Assembly (NCBI GenBank): GCA_030686995.1
Contig: CM060708.1
Coordinates: forward strand, 106,491,044-106,555,043
Source: Artemisia argyi
Lineage: Eukaryota; Streptophyta; Magnoliopsida; Asterales; Asteraceae
DNA length: 64,000 nt
Direction: 5' to 3'
Shown here: positions 19,733-30,707 of the stretch, piece after piece
Layout of the letters: the number at the start of each line of letters is the position of its first letter
Numbering within the stretch: position 1 is the stretch's first letter
Translations under genes and position numbers: made by a program
The notes under the pieces: generated by a model
Databases searched by the model: none
What the model saw: only the letters and a program-made list of their open reading frames with translations
Told to the model about the DNA's origin: nothing

Positions 19733-21880
19733 CGCATTTCTGATCCTAAGACTTGTGAAGAGATAATACTCAACTTCTTAGTTGAGGAAATTTAAATACA
19801 TCCAAAACTGACAGATAATATAAGTAATAAGCATAAACACAACTCCACTTGTTTCAAGAATAATGAACCTAAACTAAACTGCTATGTGAAACCAAATAAA
19901 AACAGTTTGCTTTCACCAATACAGTGAAATTGTGAGAAAACTAAAGCAATTAAGAAAGTACCTTCTAGCAGAAGTACCAAAATGTCCTTGAGACAGTATT
20001 ATATGTCATGTTTAAAATTATTAATAGGTGTGAGACAGAGCCGATGTTCAAGTAACTAGGGGTGTTATCGGGATGTCAGGTTTATCAGGTCAAGTTGAGT
20101 CGGGTTTTGGGTATTTTAAAATACAAAGGAGCCAAAACCAAACAAGGAAGTTGCTGATATGTTGGCATCCTTGGCAAATGGCAACAACAAACTACTACTG
20201 TAATACTCAATAACCACACTTAATAATGAAAAGTTCCTTTAATTATCAGTAGGCACTTTCACTAAAATCAGTAGGTGAAAACTACTACAGTACTACTCAA
20301 TAACCAAACAGGAAATATGCTTTAGTTATAAGTAAAAGTACCTTTTGACATATAAAACTTGCTTAAAATGCAGCAAGATTGACGCACCACAAGTTCATTA
20401 TTCGCAAGGTATCAATTATATTAATGATTCATAACCAAACTTAGAGAAGACTTCTTTTACGAACCAAATCATTATTTAAACTTAAAACATGTCTTCAAAA
20501 AATGATGAGAAAACCGAGACCAAAACCATTAGGACATTCAAATGAATCAAAACAGGTTACCAAAATAATGTGTTAAACTCAGTACCAAACGCCCCGTACT
20601 GCAACAGTAATGGTACCAAATCAAAAAGACTAATAGCACCAGTAGCCATTCACTCTTGACACAACATTCTTGACACAAAATACAAATGAAAAATCATAAT
20701 GGAGTACCAGCAGCATATATTCTAGTAGCAATACACAAAAGACTAATGAAACATCAAACAAAGTACTAGTTGCATAACAGTAAGCCATTCGCACTTGACA
20801 CAACATTCTGGTACCAAAAACACATTCTAATACCTGCATATTGTAGTACACAAATTAACCTCTGTAAATGTGTAATGGAATGGTTCGGGTCAAAGCACAG
20901 CTCACATAAACAAAATAGATCATTACGAGTCAACATTTACAAGTTACAGATTAGTCAAAAGTTCAACTAATCAACTTAAAGCTTATTTCACTTGCATATT
21001 ACTTTATATCTGTTAACTCAATTGCTCGCTCTTGCTTTTCACTTTTACAACTAAACATGTCCTCTCTATCAATAATGATAAGAAATATGAACTTACAAAA
21101 TTAGATGTAAACAATGCTACTCCATACACATACTTAAAATACAAACTACAAACAAAATCTGATGTAAAACAATAACTAAACACATTCAACACTAGACAAA
21201 ATTAGGGCAAAAATAAGGCATTCCAAATTAGGCCAAAATAAGCCAAAATAATCAACCTACATGTATCATGTTTCACTTTCATAAATAGAGATACAATTAA
21301 ACAAATATCTTAATCTCAATTAGGTCAAAAAATTAACAACTTTTATTTCATGAATAAACTTCATCTCAATTAGGTCTAAATGGATTATAAACAACATAAA
21401 CACAATCGAAAGAGTAGTTAATTGGGGCGATAGAAGAATTAAACATTGATGAGAGTGGTCGATGGCAGACGTATGGTTGCAAAGTGCGACGGTAGTAACA
21501 GAAATAAGGATGGTGTTGTGGAGTAGGAGTAACGATTTAGGAGTTTATTTGAAATCCCGAGTGTTGATGCGTTTTATTATTTTAAAAGGAAAGCTCAAAG
21601 TTTTGTGATATTTTAGAGGAAAAAATGAGAAATTTAGGAGGGAATGAGAAAAATGGGAATTTACCAACCCTTGACAGCTAGGGAAGCATGTATCAAAGTT
21701 AGATATATGCCAATTTTATTTAGTTAATTAATTATTGTTATCTCTTTATATTTCATTTGTTTCATTAAAAAAAACAAAACAAAACAAAAAAAATTGTTAT
21801 GCATTGAGATTTTAATATAAAATTAATAATCATATCATGCATCATCTTATTAAAACATGTTTCTTTTTTCCTTTTTTTAG
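19733..21880. other. AT-rich sequence with degenerate local repeats, no gene seen
   Basis: Several phrases recur imperfectly, for example actactactgtaatactcaataacc near 20195 against actactacagtactactcaataacc near 20282, and cacttgacacaacattct-type blocks near 20650 and 20790. ORFs here are under 75 codons and look random. It may include the left subterminal part of the CACTA element, but no CACTACT terminus was found. Confidence 0.4.
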
Positions 21881-22795
21881 ATGGATCGTAATACATGGAT
21901 GTATAAGAAAGAACGTTTTACCCCATTATACATGAAAGGGTTGACTGAATTTATTAAAAGCACTGAGGATCATCGAGAAAAGACAGAGAAACAAATATTT
22001 CTTGTCCTTGTAAAGAGTGTAGAAATAACGTGTACATTGTTGATCCTAACATTATTAGACGCGATCTCATAGAACAGGGGTTTGACAAAGAGTATACTTG
22101 TTGGATATTTCATGGCGAGTCGCAAGTTGACAATCACACATTTGTTTTACACACTAATAACAAGGAGAATGATAGTAGTAGCGATAACCATCGTGAATTC
22201 GTGATAATATAAAAGAGATGTTATGCGATGTGGAAAGTAATATTGTTAAAAAGTTACATCAATTATTTGTCGATGCAGAAAAACCATTATATAACAGATG
22301 CAAGAATTTCACTGAACTTTCTTTAGTGGTGAAACTGTTGTACTTGGGTTGGAGTGACCAAAGCTTCACTGCCCTTTTAGAGTTTTTACATGAATCGTTC
22401 CCTGAAGATAACAAGTTGCCCGTTTTGACATATCAAGTAAAAAAGCTACACATCCAACGGGATTCGAAGTCCAAAGAATACATGCATGTCCAAACGACTG
22501 TATATTGTACATAAAGGGTTATAAAGGCCTACACAAATTTCCTATATGTAATGAATCAAGGTATAAGCAAAAGAATCTTACGGAACTTAATAGTGATGTG
22601 ACAAAGAGTGGCCCTCCAACTAAATTGTTGTGGTATTTCCCCATCATACCTAGATTGAAAAAGTTATATGTAAACCCAAATGATGCAAAATTTTTCCGTT
22701 TGCATGCTGAAGAGCGTAAAAAAAGAGGGAAAATGAGACATGTGACTTGTTTTCCTCAATGGAAAAAGATCAATCATGATTTTCAAGAATTCTGA
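21881..22795 (+). pseudogene. CACTA (En/Spm) TNP2-type transposase, N-terminal part, frameshifted
   Basis: The first ATG (21881) opens a transposase-associated domain: MDRNTWMYKKERF, then after a frame change the Cys cluster CPCKECRNN and YTCWIFHGES. A further frame (from 22218) gives the TNP2 N-terminal half: LYNRCKNFTELSLVVKLLYL, WSDQSFTALLEFL, FPICNESRYK, LLWYFPIIPRLKKLY and CFPQWKKINHDF. The order matches plant CACTA transposases, which bind the element ends and cut DNA. At least two frame changes are needed, and the catalytic C-terminal half is absent: after FQEF the sequence passes into short repeats. It is a dead fragment. Confidence 0.85.
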
Positions 22796-23060
22796 TCTGA
22801 GATCAGAAACATACGGTTTTGGACTTAGTTCATATTGAATTAATCCGTTTGTAAGCTTGAGTAAGCGTTATAGCACTTGGTCGGTTTGAACTTAGTTCAA
22901 ATGGAATTAATCAGTTCAGAAGCTTGAGTAGTCGTCATAGCACTTGGTCGGTTTGAGATAAAAAACAAACGGTGACTTAGTTCAGATGGAAATAATCCGT
23001 TCAGAAACATACGGTTTAGACTTAGTTCAAATGGAATTAATCCATTCAGATGGAATTATA
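22789..23060. repeat. Degenerate ~67-bp tandem repeats after the transposase fragment
   Basis: Four imperfect units share acttagttcaaatggaattaatcc, agcttgagta and tcatagcacttggtcggttt. The block opens with the palindrome ttctgatctgagatcagaa. It may be subterminal CACTA repeat sequence brought next to the transposase by an internal deletion. Confidence 0.65.
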
Positions 23061-23566
23061 TAAGTCAACTAATTATTGTGCTTTCATTTTGACTTATTAT
23101 TGCAAGGAAAATATGCAAAAATAAATAAAAACAAAGACCATGAAGCTTTGTTTAGTTTGTATATACATATTTTATTTTCATTTTTTAAAGTTTTTGATAT
23201 AATTGAAGTAAATAAAGAAAATAAAAGTCTTATAGAGTATTCAAAGTCACTGCAATAACATTAAACCTATCATATCATTTCCATAAAAACTGCTCCCTCC
23301 TTCTCCTTCATTACTCACTGCGGTCTCTCTCAAATCCCAAATCCTGCCAAGAATGATGAATATAAAATGTGAACTTCTTCCCCGTGAGTATGTGTGAGAT
23401 ACTTAGTTGGCTAGTTGTGAACTTATGATACTTTTCCATAGTGTAGTCGTCAAACATCTTTAATGGCTAATGTATACTTGAATTTTAGGACCCTCCCGTA
23501 CCAAGAAGGAGTAGAGAAATCAATAGAATCCAAGATCTACAGGATGGTGAATCTGTTTAATTCAAT

Positions 23567-25512
23567 CAATTTGGTCAAGCCGTAGGCAAGTGGCAAAATT
23601 TATACGGAAAATATATGGGAACTCGTACCAGGAGGTTGATTTCTATTCTGAAAAAGGATTGGAAGCATGTAACAAAGGAAGAAAAAAAACTTTTTGTAAT
23701 CCGATATCAAGGTATAGTATCTGCTATCATTAATTGTGGTTTCCTATTCACTAAGCTATGTTACAAATTTCACACTATTGTTAATGGTACAAACAACCTG
23801 CCTTGAGATAGAATTATGCAACATAGTTTCATCTAAATGACCCGCATGTACTTTCTATATTGTTCATTAAAAAAGGTACACGTTCATATTATTCTTTTTA
23901 GCACTATAGGTTCTGCCTCTTTGCACCATATCATGTGATCTCAGTCCCCATTGTTCTTGTTATGAGGGGAATTTATGGCACTATTGATGTTTAGTTGAAA
24001 GTTACTGGCGATCATATCAGTTTCTCATATCCATAATGTGTTTCTTCAGTACTATTTCTTTTCTTTGTGGAACTTTCGGTTCATGTATATGCAACTTTGA
24101 TGACTGAAATAACCACTTTGTACGTTACAATCTGAGCTAGCTAAATGCATTGTTCTTTTTCACATAAATTTATGTTATATATTTTATATGTTTAAATTAG
24201 GTCACTATGTCACCTTAAGGGACGCTTCGCATAGAACAGGGTTGGTTTCTTGAACCCTGGATTGATTACAACAGATACATGCTTGTTTGAAAAGTGGGAT
24301 ACCCTAGATTACTTAACTCGAGCATTGGAGGGTTATGATTTTTATCTCGCACAATATCTACAAGGTACCATATTTTACCACCTTAATTATCATTGCAATA
24401 TTGTTCATATGGTTATTATATCTTTTTTTACTAAAATGTGTACACAAAATGCAGCCGTCACTATGTGCTCTTCATAATTTGCCCCAAACATGGAATGGCA
24501 TTTATTTTGAATTCGTCTAAGGGTTCAAGCAAGAATGAGGAAAGCTATAGGCTCGCTAGACTTGTGGAGTCGTAAGAATTATCTTAAAGTGTTTTAGAGT
24601 TAACATTTGTTTCTATAAATTTTAACTTACACACTGTTGGTTATTTCCTTTTTAGTGTCGTTGGTAGTCTGAGGTGGGAAATCCCTGCTGTGAATTGCCA
24701 GCCGCTTGATTGGGAGTGTGGATTTTATGTGATGAAATGGATGCATGACTTTGTGCTAAAGTATCAAAATGACAATTTCCCGAACATAGTAAGTGCTTGT
24801 TAAATAACTTTGCAATTTCTTTCTTGCACTGAAAACCCATCTTACTTTTTGTATTATTGGAATTTGGTTTATGAATTTTTGTGCAAGTGTCGAAAATAAT
24901 TAGGCATGTTTAGTAAACTAGCTAAGTAGGTTTGTTAAGAAAATCTAACATACCCTCAAAATAGCTTAACTGTTGTATTGAAATGCTATAAGCACTTTTT
25001 AAAGTAATCCCTTTAGTTTAGGAGTAGCAAGTTGTGAACAAGTTGTCTGATTATTTGGTAACTTCATATGTAAATACCTCAACTTATTTCATTGTAATGG
25101 CTTTAAAGCAAATTCAGTTGCAGGGTTTTGTTTTTTGTTTTTTGTTTTTTGTTTTTTGTTTTTTGTTTTTTTTTTTTTTTTTTTTTTTTGTTTTTTTTAA
25201 ATGGTTATTTGATTTTGATTATTTCTATAAGATAATCATTCTCAAAGTATACTGTTGAGCACCCCTAGGAACATGATTGTTTGGACACTTGAAGTTATCT
25301 AAATCATTAGAGTATTCTCTACAATTTTGTTCTTGAATGACTCAGTAGACGTGCAATATTTTCATCCTTTTTAGAACTTTTTGTTTTTCTAGATTGCTGA
25401 TATTTTTATTTCATTAACTAACGTATAGGTACCTTGGAGTGACGAGCGTCCGTTAGAGAACAAAGAGTTGAACGCCATAAATGGTGCATGGTTTGCATTG
25501 TGGCGCAATTAG
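23567..25512 (+). pseudogene. CACTA second gene: TNPA-like and Ulp1-type (C48) protease fragments with introns
   Basis: Exon-like pieces: 23567-23711 (FGQAVGKWQNLYGKYMGTRT... KDWKHVTKEEKKLF), resembling the domain of plant En/Spm second proteins; about 24240-24364; 24455-24571 (RHYVLFIICPKHGMAFILNSS); 24656-24788 (QPLDWECGFYVMKWMHDF); and 25429-25512 ending at TAG. The last three pieces join in frame with GT-AG borders and form the Ulp1/SENP peptidase core, which in host proteins cleaves SUMO. Histidine (RHY) and cysteine (ECG) are present, but the aspartate usually found in ILDS-type motifs is asparagine (ILNS). The piece at 24240 does not join in frame. Ulp-like domains are known passengers or partners of plant CACTA and Mutator elements. 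Probably non-functional. Confidence 0.7.
25127..25197 (+). repeat. T-rich simple repeat (GTTTTTT units)
   Basis: Repeats of gttttttgttttttg pass into a run of about 25 T. It sits in an intron of the Ulp-like gene fragment and encodes a spurious phenylalanine-rich frame. Confidence 0.9.
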
Positions 25513-25676
25513 TCCTGAATAATGATGTTCACTTATCTTGAATTCTAGTTTTTTTCTTTATAGTTTGTTAAATTCTAGTATTTTAATTTGGATTTTGTCT
25601 AGGATTTATGTTTAGTTGAATTGACGTATTATCTTAATTTACTTTGTTGATATGACATTTGTGGTGTATTTTAATT

Positions 25677-25679
<3 letters not shown>

Positions 25680-25742
<63 letters not shown>
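25680..25742. repeat. (TA)n microsatellite
   Basis: About 31 uninterrupted TA units. Confidence 0.95.
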
Positions 25743-25746
<4 letters not shown>

Positions 25747-25839
25747 AAAAAGTCATTTATAAAATTTTCCAATTTATTGGAAAATTTTAGAAATGATTTT
25801 TTTAATAAAATAAATTTAGCAAAGAGACAGGTTTTGAGT

Positions 25840-26122
25840 TAAAAACATATCTTTTTACTCTATATAAAGATAGGTTAGATGCTTCTATAAAGACTAGTTG
25901 CGGGAGAACCGGTGTTAATGTCCAATAAAAATATGTTTGTTTATTCAATAATGGAGACTGATTTTAAGGAGAAAACCAGTGTTGATGCTTCTAATAGAGA
26001 TAGGTTGCCAAATCGGTTTCTATAAGTTTCGACCATGGAGATACCCCCCTTCAGAGAGTGGTTCCAAAACCACTCTTTATGGGCAATTTTGACCGGGTTC
26101 TCTGAGATTTTCTGTAGTAGTG
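25840..26122 (-). mobile_element. Right terminal region of the CACTA transposon
   Basis: The minus strand begins CACTACTACAGAAAATCTC at 26122, the hallmark CACTA terminus. The subterminal zone holds related short motifs (agataggtt, ccggtg/ccagtgttga, cggtttctata). The terminus interrupts the protease-like ORF of the minus LARD element; cta follows at 26123-26125 and should be one copy of the 3-bp target duplication. The left terminus was not found. Confidence 0.8.
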
Positions 26123-26808
26123 CTAGGGTGTGCACGGGGAATTTGGTAAACAAAATCTTCATCCCCATCCGAGAATGTAATCAACCCTTCCATAAGTTTT
26201 TCATCTAGTTTGGTTAAACTTTTGAAGGGTTTTCCAAACACAACTTGGGTTAAGTTATTATCGATAAATTCTCCTAGATTCTCCATGACCATAAACTCAA
26301 CCAGATAAACAAAGCTTCCTACAAACACATGCAATGTCTTTGCCCTAGAAACAATATTATCTCCTTTGTATTCTAACTCATTTACCATAATTTTATTGTA
26401 TTCACTACGCGAGATTATGTTCATTGGTAAAGATGAGTTAAGGTAGGCATCAAAGCTCCTGAATCCAATCTTACAAGGAAACTGCATATTAAATGAGCTG
26501 TCATTCTCAATCCTTGTCCTAGGGTCGACATGCCAAAGAGGGTTCCTCTCATCTTCCACCCTATCCTCATTGATTACATCACCATCATCTAGATCCTCAT
26601 CGGAGTCCGAATAGTAAAAAGGACTAGCCCTATGGTCATTATCATGGTCAGACTCCTCCATCTCAGAATTATTGTCAAAGTGATGGTCAGGTGAGAAATT
26701 AGGTGGGTTCTCATTTTCCACTAAAGGGATTGGGACAGGTAGTTGGAAAATCCTACGACGAAAAACACGAATAACAGGAATCAAACGATCAATGCTATTG
26801 TTATCCAT
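26123..26808 (-). pseudogene. Retropepsin-derived ORF of the minus LARD element, cut by CACTA
   Basis: It starts at ATG 26806-26808 (MDNNSIDRLIPVIRVF) and reads open until the CACTA end; residues beyond RAHPS belong to the transposon. The N-terminal half is acidic and low complexity (DSDEDLDDGDVINEDRVEDE). The C-terminal half matches the plus-copy ORF at 29706: PCKIGFRSF, AYLNSSLPMNIISRSEY, LHVFVGSFVYLVEFMVMENL, VVFGKPFKSL. The pattern follows the Ty3-type aspartic protease fold, but the site of the catalytic D-[ST]-G reads NSS. No gag, RT or integrase is present. Confidence 0.7.
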
Positions 26809-26972
26809 CGAGATAGTTTATGAACAAAGGAAACAAAGAAATAAGATAGACTAAGGAAAACCTATAAAAGTAAAATAAAAATCTTACTAGAAAGGAATCT
26901 GGCAAGTAGACCTAATAAAAAGAAATTTTAACCTAGACAATAACTATTCCCCGGGCTGCGGCGCCAAAAACT
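26809..26972 (-). promoter_or_regulatory. Leader and primer-binding site of the minus LARD element
   Basis: Minus-strand sequence after the LTR end reads agtttttggcgccgcagcc. TGGCGCCG is the start of the primer-binding site seen in Athila/Tat-like plant Ty3 elements (tRNA-Asp type). A leader of about 160 bp leads to the ORF start at 26808. Confidence 0.75.
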
Positions 26973-28116
26973 TGATACGTGGAATTGCACCCTCGCAAAA
27001 GATTTTACCTCTCAAGGGATCTTGAGAAGCTTGCAATCCTCACCAGGCAGTGTACCTGACTATTGTAGTATAGTATCGTGACAAGTACCGGGGGATTGAT
27101 CGTTCAACTCAAAGAATAGTGTTCGCTAGGGTTAAAACTCAATAAAACTAGGTCTAGAGGTGAGGGATGATTTTTTTTGTATTTTTATATTTTACAGAAA
27201 GCAAGTAAAATCTCGGTTTTGGAAGGAGTGGGCGGAATTAATTGCTAATCAACTAACCCAATTAACTAAAGATGCAATCAAAATAAAGTAAACTAAACTT
27301 AAACTGAATTATGGTGAAAAAAATAATGAGAGAAAATGTGGTTACTTAGATTTCACTACTCCCTAGCTATCTTTTACAGGTTGATTAGTTTATTACAATT
27401 GCATGGATGACGGGTTATATTCCTTAATACCATTCGTAGGGCCGTGTACGATCTTCCCTAACTCTATAAGCTTCTACCTCTTCCTATGTCGAGCCAACTA
27501 CTAGCTCCTAACATGGACTCATTAGTAGTTACCTACACATTAAATACAACCAATATATCATAGTACACCTCCGATCATGTTTCTTAAGACGTTCAAGCAA
27601 GTTACCAATTGGAAGTCTGCCAGTTTTCTTAAGCCTAACATCGAATTCATTCATCCACAACAATTATAAACAAACAACCAACCCATAATCAATATCTAAG
27701 TTTCATTACATCTAAGCAAACACAAAGAAAACCTAGCCTAACATGTTAAAGAGAAGACAAGCGTAAGATATAATCAAACAACACATAGACATATTGAATG
27801 ATTTGATGAAAGACTTATCTTCAATTAAGCATGGATGAAACAAGGGGCTGAAACCCTTAAAATATATGTAAAATTCGTCTAGGGTTTACTTCCTTCAAAG
27901 TTGCACACAATGAATGAAAACTAGAAAACTATATATAGATTTTGTATCCTGGCGGCGTCAAGAGATAGGTGTGACGCCGTCAACTCGCCGCCAAAATAAT
28001 ACTCGTATTGCCTAGATCCACTTCAGACGCCGTCACTCTTTATGGACTCTGGGCCGTCTCTCTTTGGGTTAAACGTGACGGCCTTGGCATTTTATAACGT
28101 GACGCCGTCACGTACT
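26973..28116 (-). mobile_element. LARD-family 5' LTR, minus orientation, first part
   Basis: Its 3' end is at 26973 (tgatacgtgg on the plus strand). It runs through the full R/U5-like sequence to the U3 motif array (about 27950-28110), where the plus LARD copy inserted at gtact (28112-28116). The remainder is 34577-34873. The restored LTR is about 1441 bp, similar to but clearly diverged from the inserted copy. Confidence 0.85.
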
Positions 28117-28322
28117 TGATGAGGCGAAAAATGATCCGTTTTTAGGGGGTCATTTAAGCCTGAATTCGAATTTATTTGATCAAATATTGCCCTAAATCAT
28201 TCCTTTTGTGATTTTAGGTAATTTGGGAGAGAAATCTGGAAAAGGAAGCAACTCGGACGTTTTTGGAGCATAAAAGTGAAGAAAACGCCAAAGTCTTAAT
28301 TTTCCATGCTAGGAACAGTAGG

Positions 28323-28543
28323 TGACGGCGTCAAGAGCAATCCTCTGACGGCGTCAAGAGCAGAAGTCCATGACGACCCAGTACAGATTTGACGGCGTCA
28401 CGAAGGAAGGGCGTCAAGAGTAAAAGAGTCATGACGGCCTGGAATTGTTTAAGTCTTGACGGCGTCAAATGTAGATCAAGGTAGTCCGAGAATAGTTTTG
28501 GCGGCGAGGTGACGGCGTCACAATGTTTGTCTTGACGCCGTCA
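28323..28543. promoter_or_regulatory. Array of TGACG(G/C)CGTCA palindromes upstream of the LTR TATA box
   Basis: Six 11-bp palindromes start at 28323, 28346, 28390, 28457, 28510 and 28533. Half-sites stand at about 28369 (tgacgacc), 28406 (ggcgtca) and 28431 (tgacggcc). TGACG is the core bound by plant TGA/bZIP factors in as-1 and related elements; the inverted pair with a one-base centre is an unusual arrangement. The array stops about 12 bp before tatatatag (28556-28564). The same motif occurs in all other U3 copies of the family here. Confidence 0.85.
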
Positions 28544-28555
28544 GACCTATTTTTC

Positions 28556-28564
28556 TATATATAG
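28556..28564 (+). promoter_or_regulatory. TATA box of the LARD LTR
   Basis: TATATATAG lies directly after the palindrome array. The following ttttctaattttcacacataagagag is a plausible transcript start region. The equivalent box in the 3' LTR is at 33604-33612. Confidence 0.7.
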
Positions 28565-29526
28565 TTTTCTAATTTTCACACATAAGAGAGAGAAGTTTTG
28601 GAGAAACCCTAAGTACGATTTTGGTGTAACTTTACAGGTTTTTCAAGGGTTCCAAACCCTTGATACCTTGCATGTTTAATCAAGATAAGTGTTCCTTTAA
28701 TTCAATCAATATGTCTATTTGTTGGTTGTCTATATCTTGTTCTTGTCTTAATTCCATCATGCTAGGCTAGATCTATCTTGTGTTTGCTTAGATCTAATGA
28801 AACCTAGATGTTAATTATGTGTTGATTACTTGTTTATTCTTGTATTGGATGAATGATTTATATGTTAGGCTTAAGAAAACTGGCAGATCTCCAATTGGTA
28901 ACATGCTTGAACGTCTTAAGAAACATGAACCGAGGCGCACTAGGTCTTTATTGGTTGTATTTAATGCATGAGCCACTGTTTACAATCCCTATAGTTGTGC
29001 TGGGCATGGTGTAGGAGGAGATAAGAGCTCATAGAATTGGGGAGTTATGTGTGCCACCCCATGAATGATATTAAGGAATACGATCCGTCATCCATGCAAT
29101 TATAACAAGTAATTAACGTGTAAAAGATGTCTAGGGAGTAATGAAATCTAATTAAACACATTTTCTCCAATTACTGCTCACAACTTTAGTATAATTTAGT
29201 TTATTTTCTTTTTTTGTATTTTATTTTGATTGCTTCTTAGTATTGGGTTAGTTGATTAGCAACTAATTCCGCCCAAATCCTTCAAACCCCGAGATTTTAA
29301 TTGCTTTCATAAAAATATAAAAATACAAAAATAATCATCCCTCACCTTTAGCACTAGTAATTAGGTTTTCTAATCCTAGCGACACTATTCCTAAGCTGAA
29401 CGATCAATCCCCCGGTACTTGTCACTATACTATACTACAACGATCAGGTACACTGCCTGGTGGGGGTTGTAAGCTTCTCGAGATCCCTCGAGAGGTAAAG
29501 CCTGTTGCGATTCCCACGCATCAAGT

Positions 29527-29546
29527 TTTTGGCGCCGCGGCCCGGA
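29527..29546 (+). promoter_or_regulatory. Primer-binding site of the plus LARD element
   Basis: After the LTR end (tca 29521-29523) comes agtttttggcgccgcggcccgg. TGGCGCCG matches the primer-binding site type of Athila/Tat elements. Confidence 0.75.
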
Positions 29547-29705
29547 GAATAGTTATTGTCTAGGTTAGAATTTCTTTTTATTAGGTCTACTTGCTAGATT
29601 CCTTTCTAGTAAGATTTTATTTTTATTTTTAGGTTTCTTTAGTCTATCTTATTTCTTTGTGCCTTTGTTAGTAAATCAAATTCATTGACTATTCTGTTGA
29701 CCATT

Positions 29706-30707
29706 ATGGAAAACGCGAATCCACCCCTTTCCCCTAGAGAAGTGGCTTTGTTACGTGAACAAATTGAGAGTGAGATTAGGGAACTTAGGGAGCTTAATAG
29801 TTTGATCAAAGTCGAGCTCGAACATGCATTTAGTGATCTAGCGACCGCCTTGTATTCAAATGAGGACCTAGGGCCTAATGACTTTGTGAATGTTATAAAG
29901 GGACTTGAAGAGGGGGAAATAGATCCGAAGCTTAATGACTATTTTAATCTATACCCCACTAAGGAGGAGATTACATATTATAATAATCTTATTGATAACC
30001 CGCGATCTCCTTTCACCATAATTGAACCTAAGATCAAGAGAGGCGATCCTAAGAATGCTAAGATACCATGTATGATTGGATATAGGCACATTAGCAATGC
30101 TTACATTGACTTAAAATATCCAATCAACATTATGTCCTCAACTGTTTATAATGATATAGTGAAAACAAGACTTGAACCTAGAAGGGATCCCAAATACCCC
30201 GGTGGAGTTTGTAACTTTGTCGGGAGAGTTAAAGGTTTACATGTCTTTGTTGGTAATTTCACTTTTGTCACCGACTTTATGATTGTGGAGGATCTTGCTA
30301 ATGTTATTGATTGTCGATTGGCTAATGTTGTGTTTGGCAAACCATCTGTTGAGGAGTCTATGTTGGAATATGATGAGATAGAAGGAACAATCTGATTTGC
30401 AAGTAACACCGATAGTATCACTTATAGGATGCCTAATAGGATGAAAGAATTTTGATTTATATCCCGTTTTGATAAGGACAACGTTGGTGCTTTTGAGGAT
30501 ACTAATGAGGAGGATAAGAAAAAGGGCATGGATTATGTTTGGGAAAAAAGGAGTCTTTATTACAAAGATTGCTTGGCCCTTGGACCAAGGTATAAAGTCG
30601 ATAAAGAATTTGCCCAAATGATTATGGGGGCAGTTGAGAAAAAGGTGATTGGTTTCTACAAAGAATATCTACAATCAGAGAGTGGAACCAATGATGAAAT
30701 CACGTAG
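29706..30707 (+). pseudogene. Retropepsin-like ORF of the LARD element (two in-frame TGA stops)
   Basis: From ATG 29706 (MENANPPLSPREVALLREQ) the frame is open to TGA 30393-30395, resumes, meets TGA 30453-30455, and ends at TAG 30705-30707; there is no shift. Residues ~1-90 form a Glu/Leu-rich helical part. The central part (about 110-215) follows the Ty3 protease pattern: IPCMIGYRH, AYIDLKYPINIMSSTVYN, RVKGLHVFVGNFTFVTDFMIV, VVFGKPSVEE. The catalytic motif that should read D-x-G is DLK, so peptidase activity is unlikely. The C-terminus (EEDKKKGMDYVWEKRSLYYKDCLALGP) is a charged helix. It is the only coding potential in the element and is shared with the minus copy, so it may be kept for a non-enzymatic role. 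Confidence 0.7.

Larger units (their letters stand above)
28117..29523 (+). repeat. LARD 5' LTR (1407 bp)
   Basis: Starts TGATGAGGCGAAAAATG and ends CCCACGCATCA. U3 occupies about 28117-28590 with the palindrome array and TATA box. A leader-like sequence with gagaaaccctaagtacg follows. Confidence 0.95.

Noticed and set aside
25034..25258. Phe-rich ORF
   Set aside because: It translates a T-rich simple repeat in an intron of the CACTA gene.
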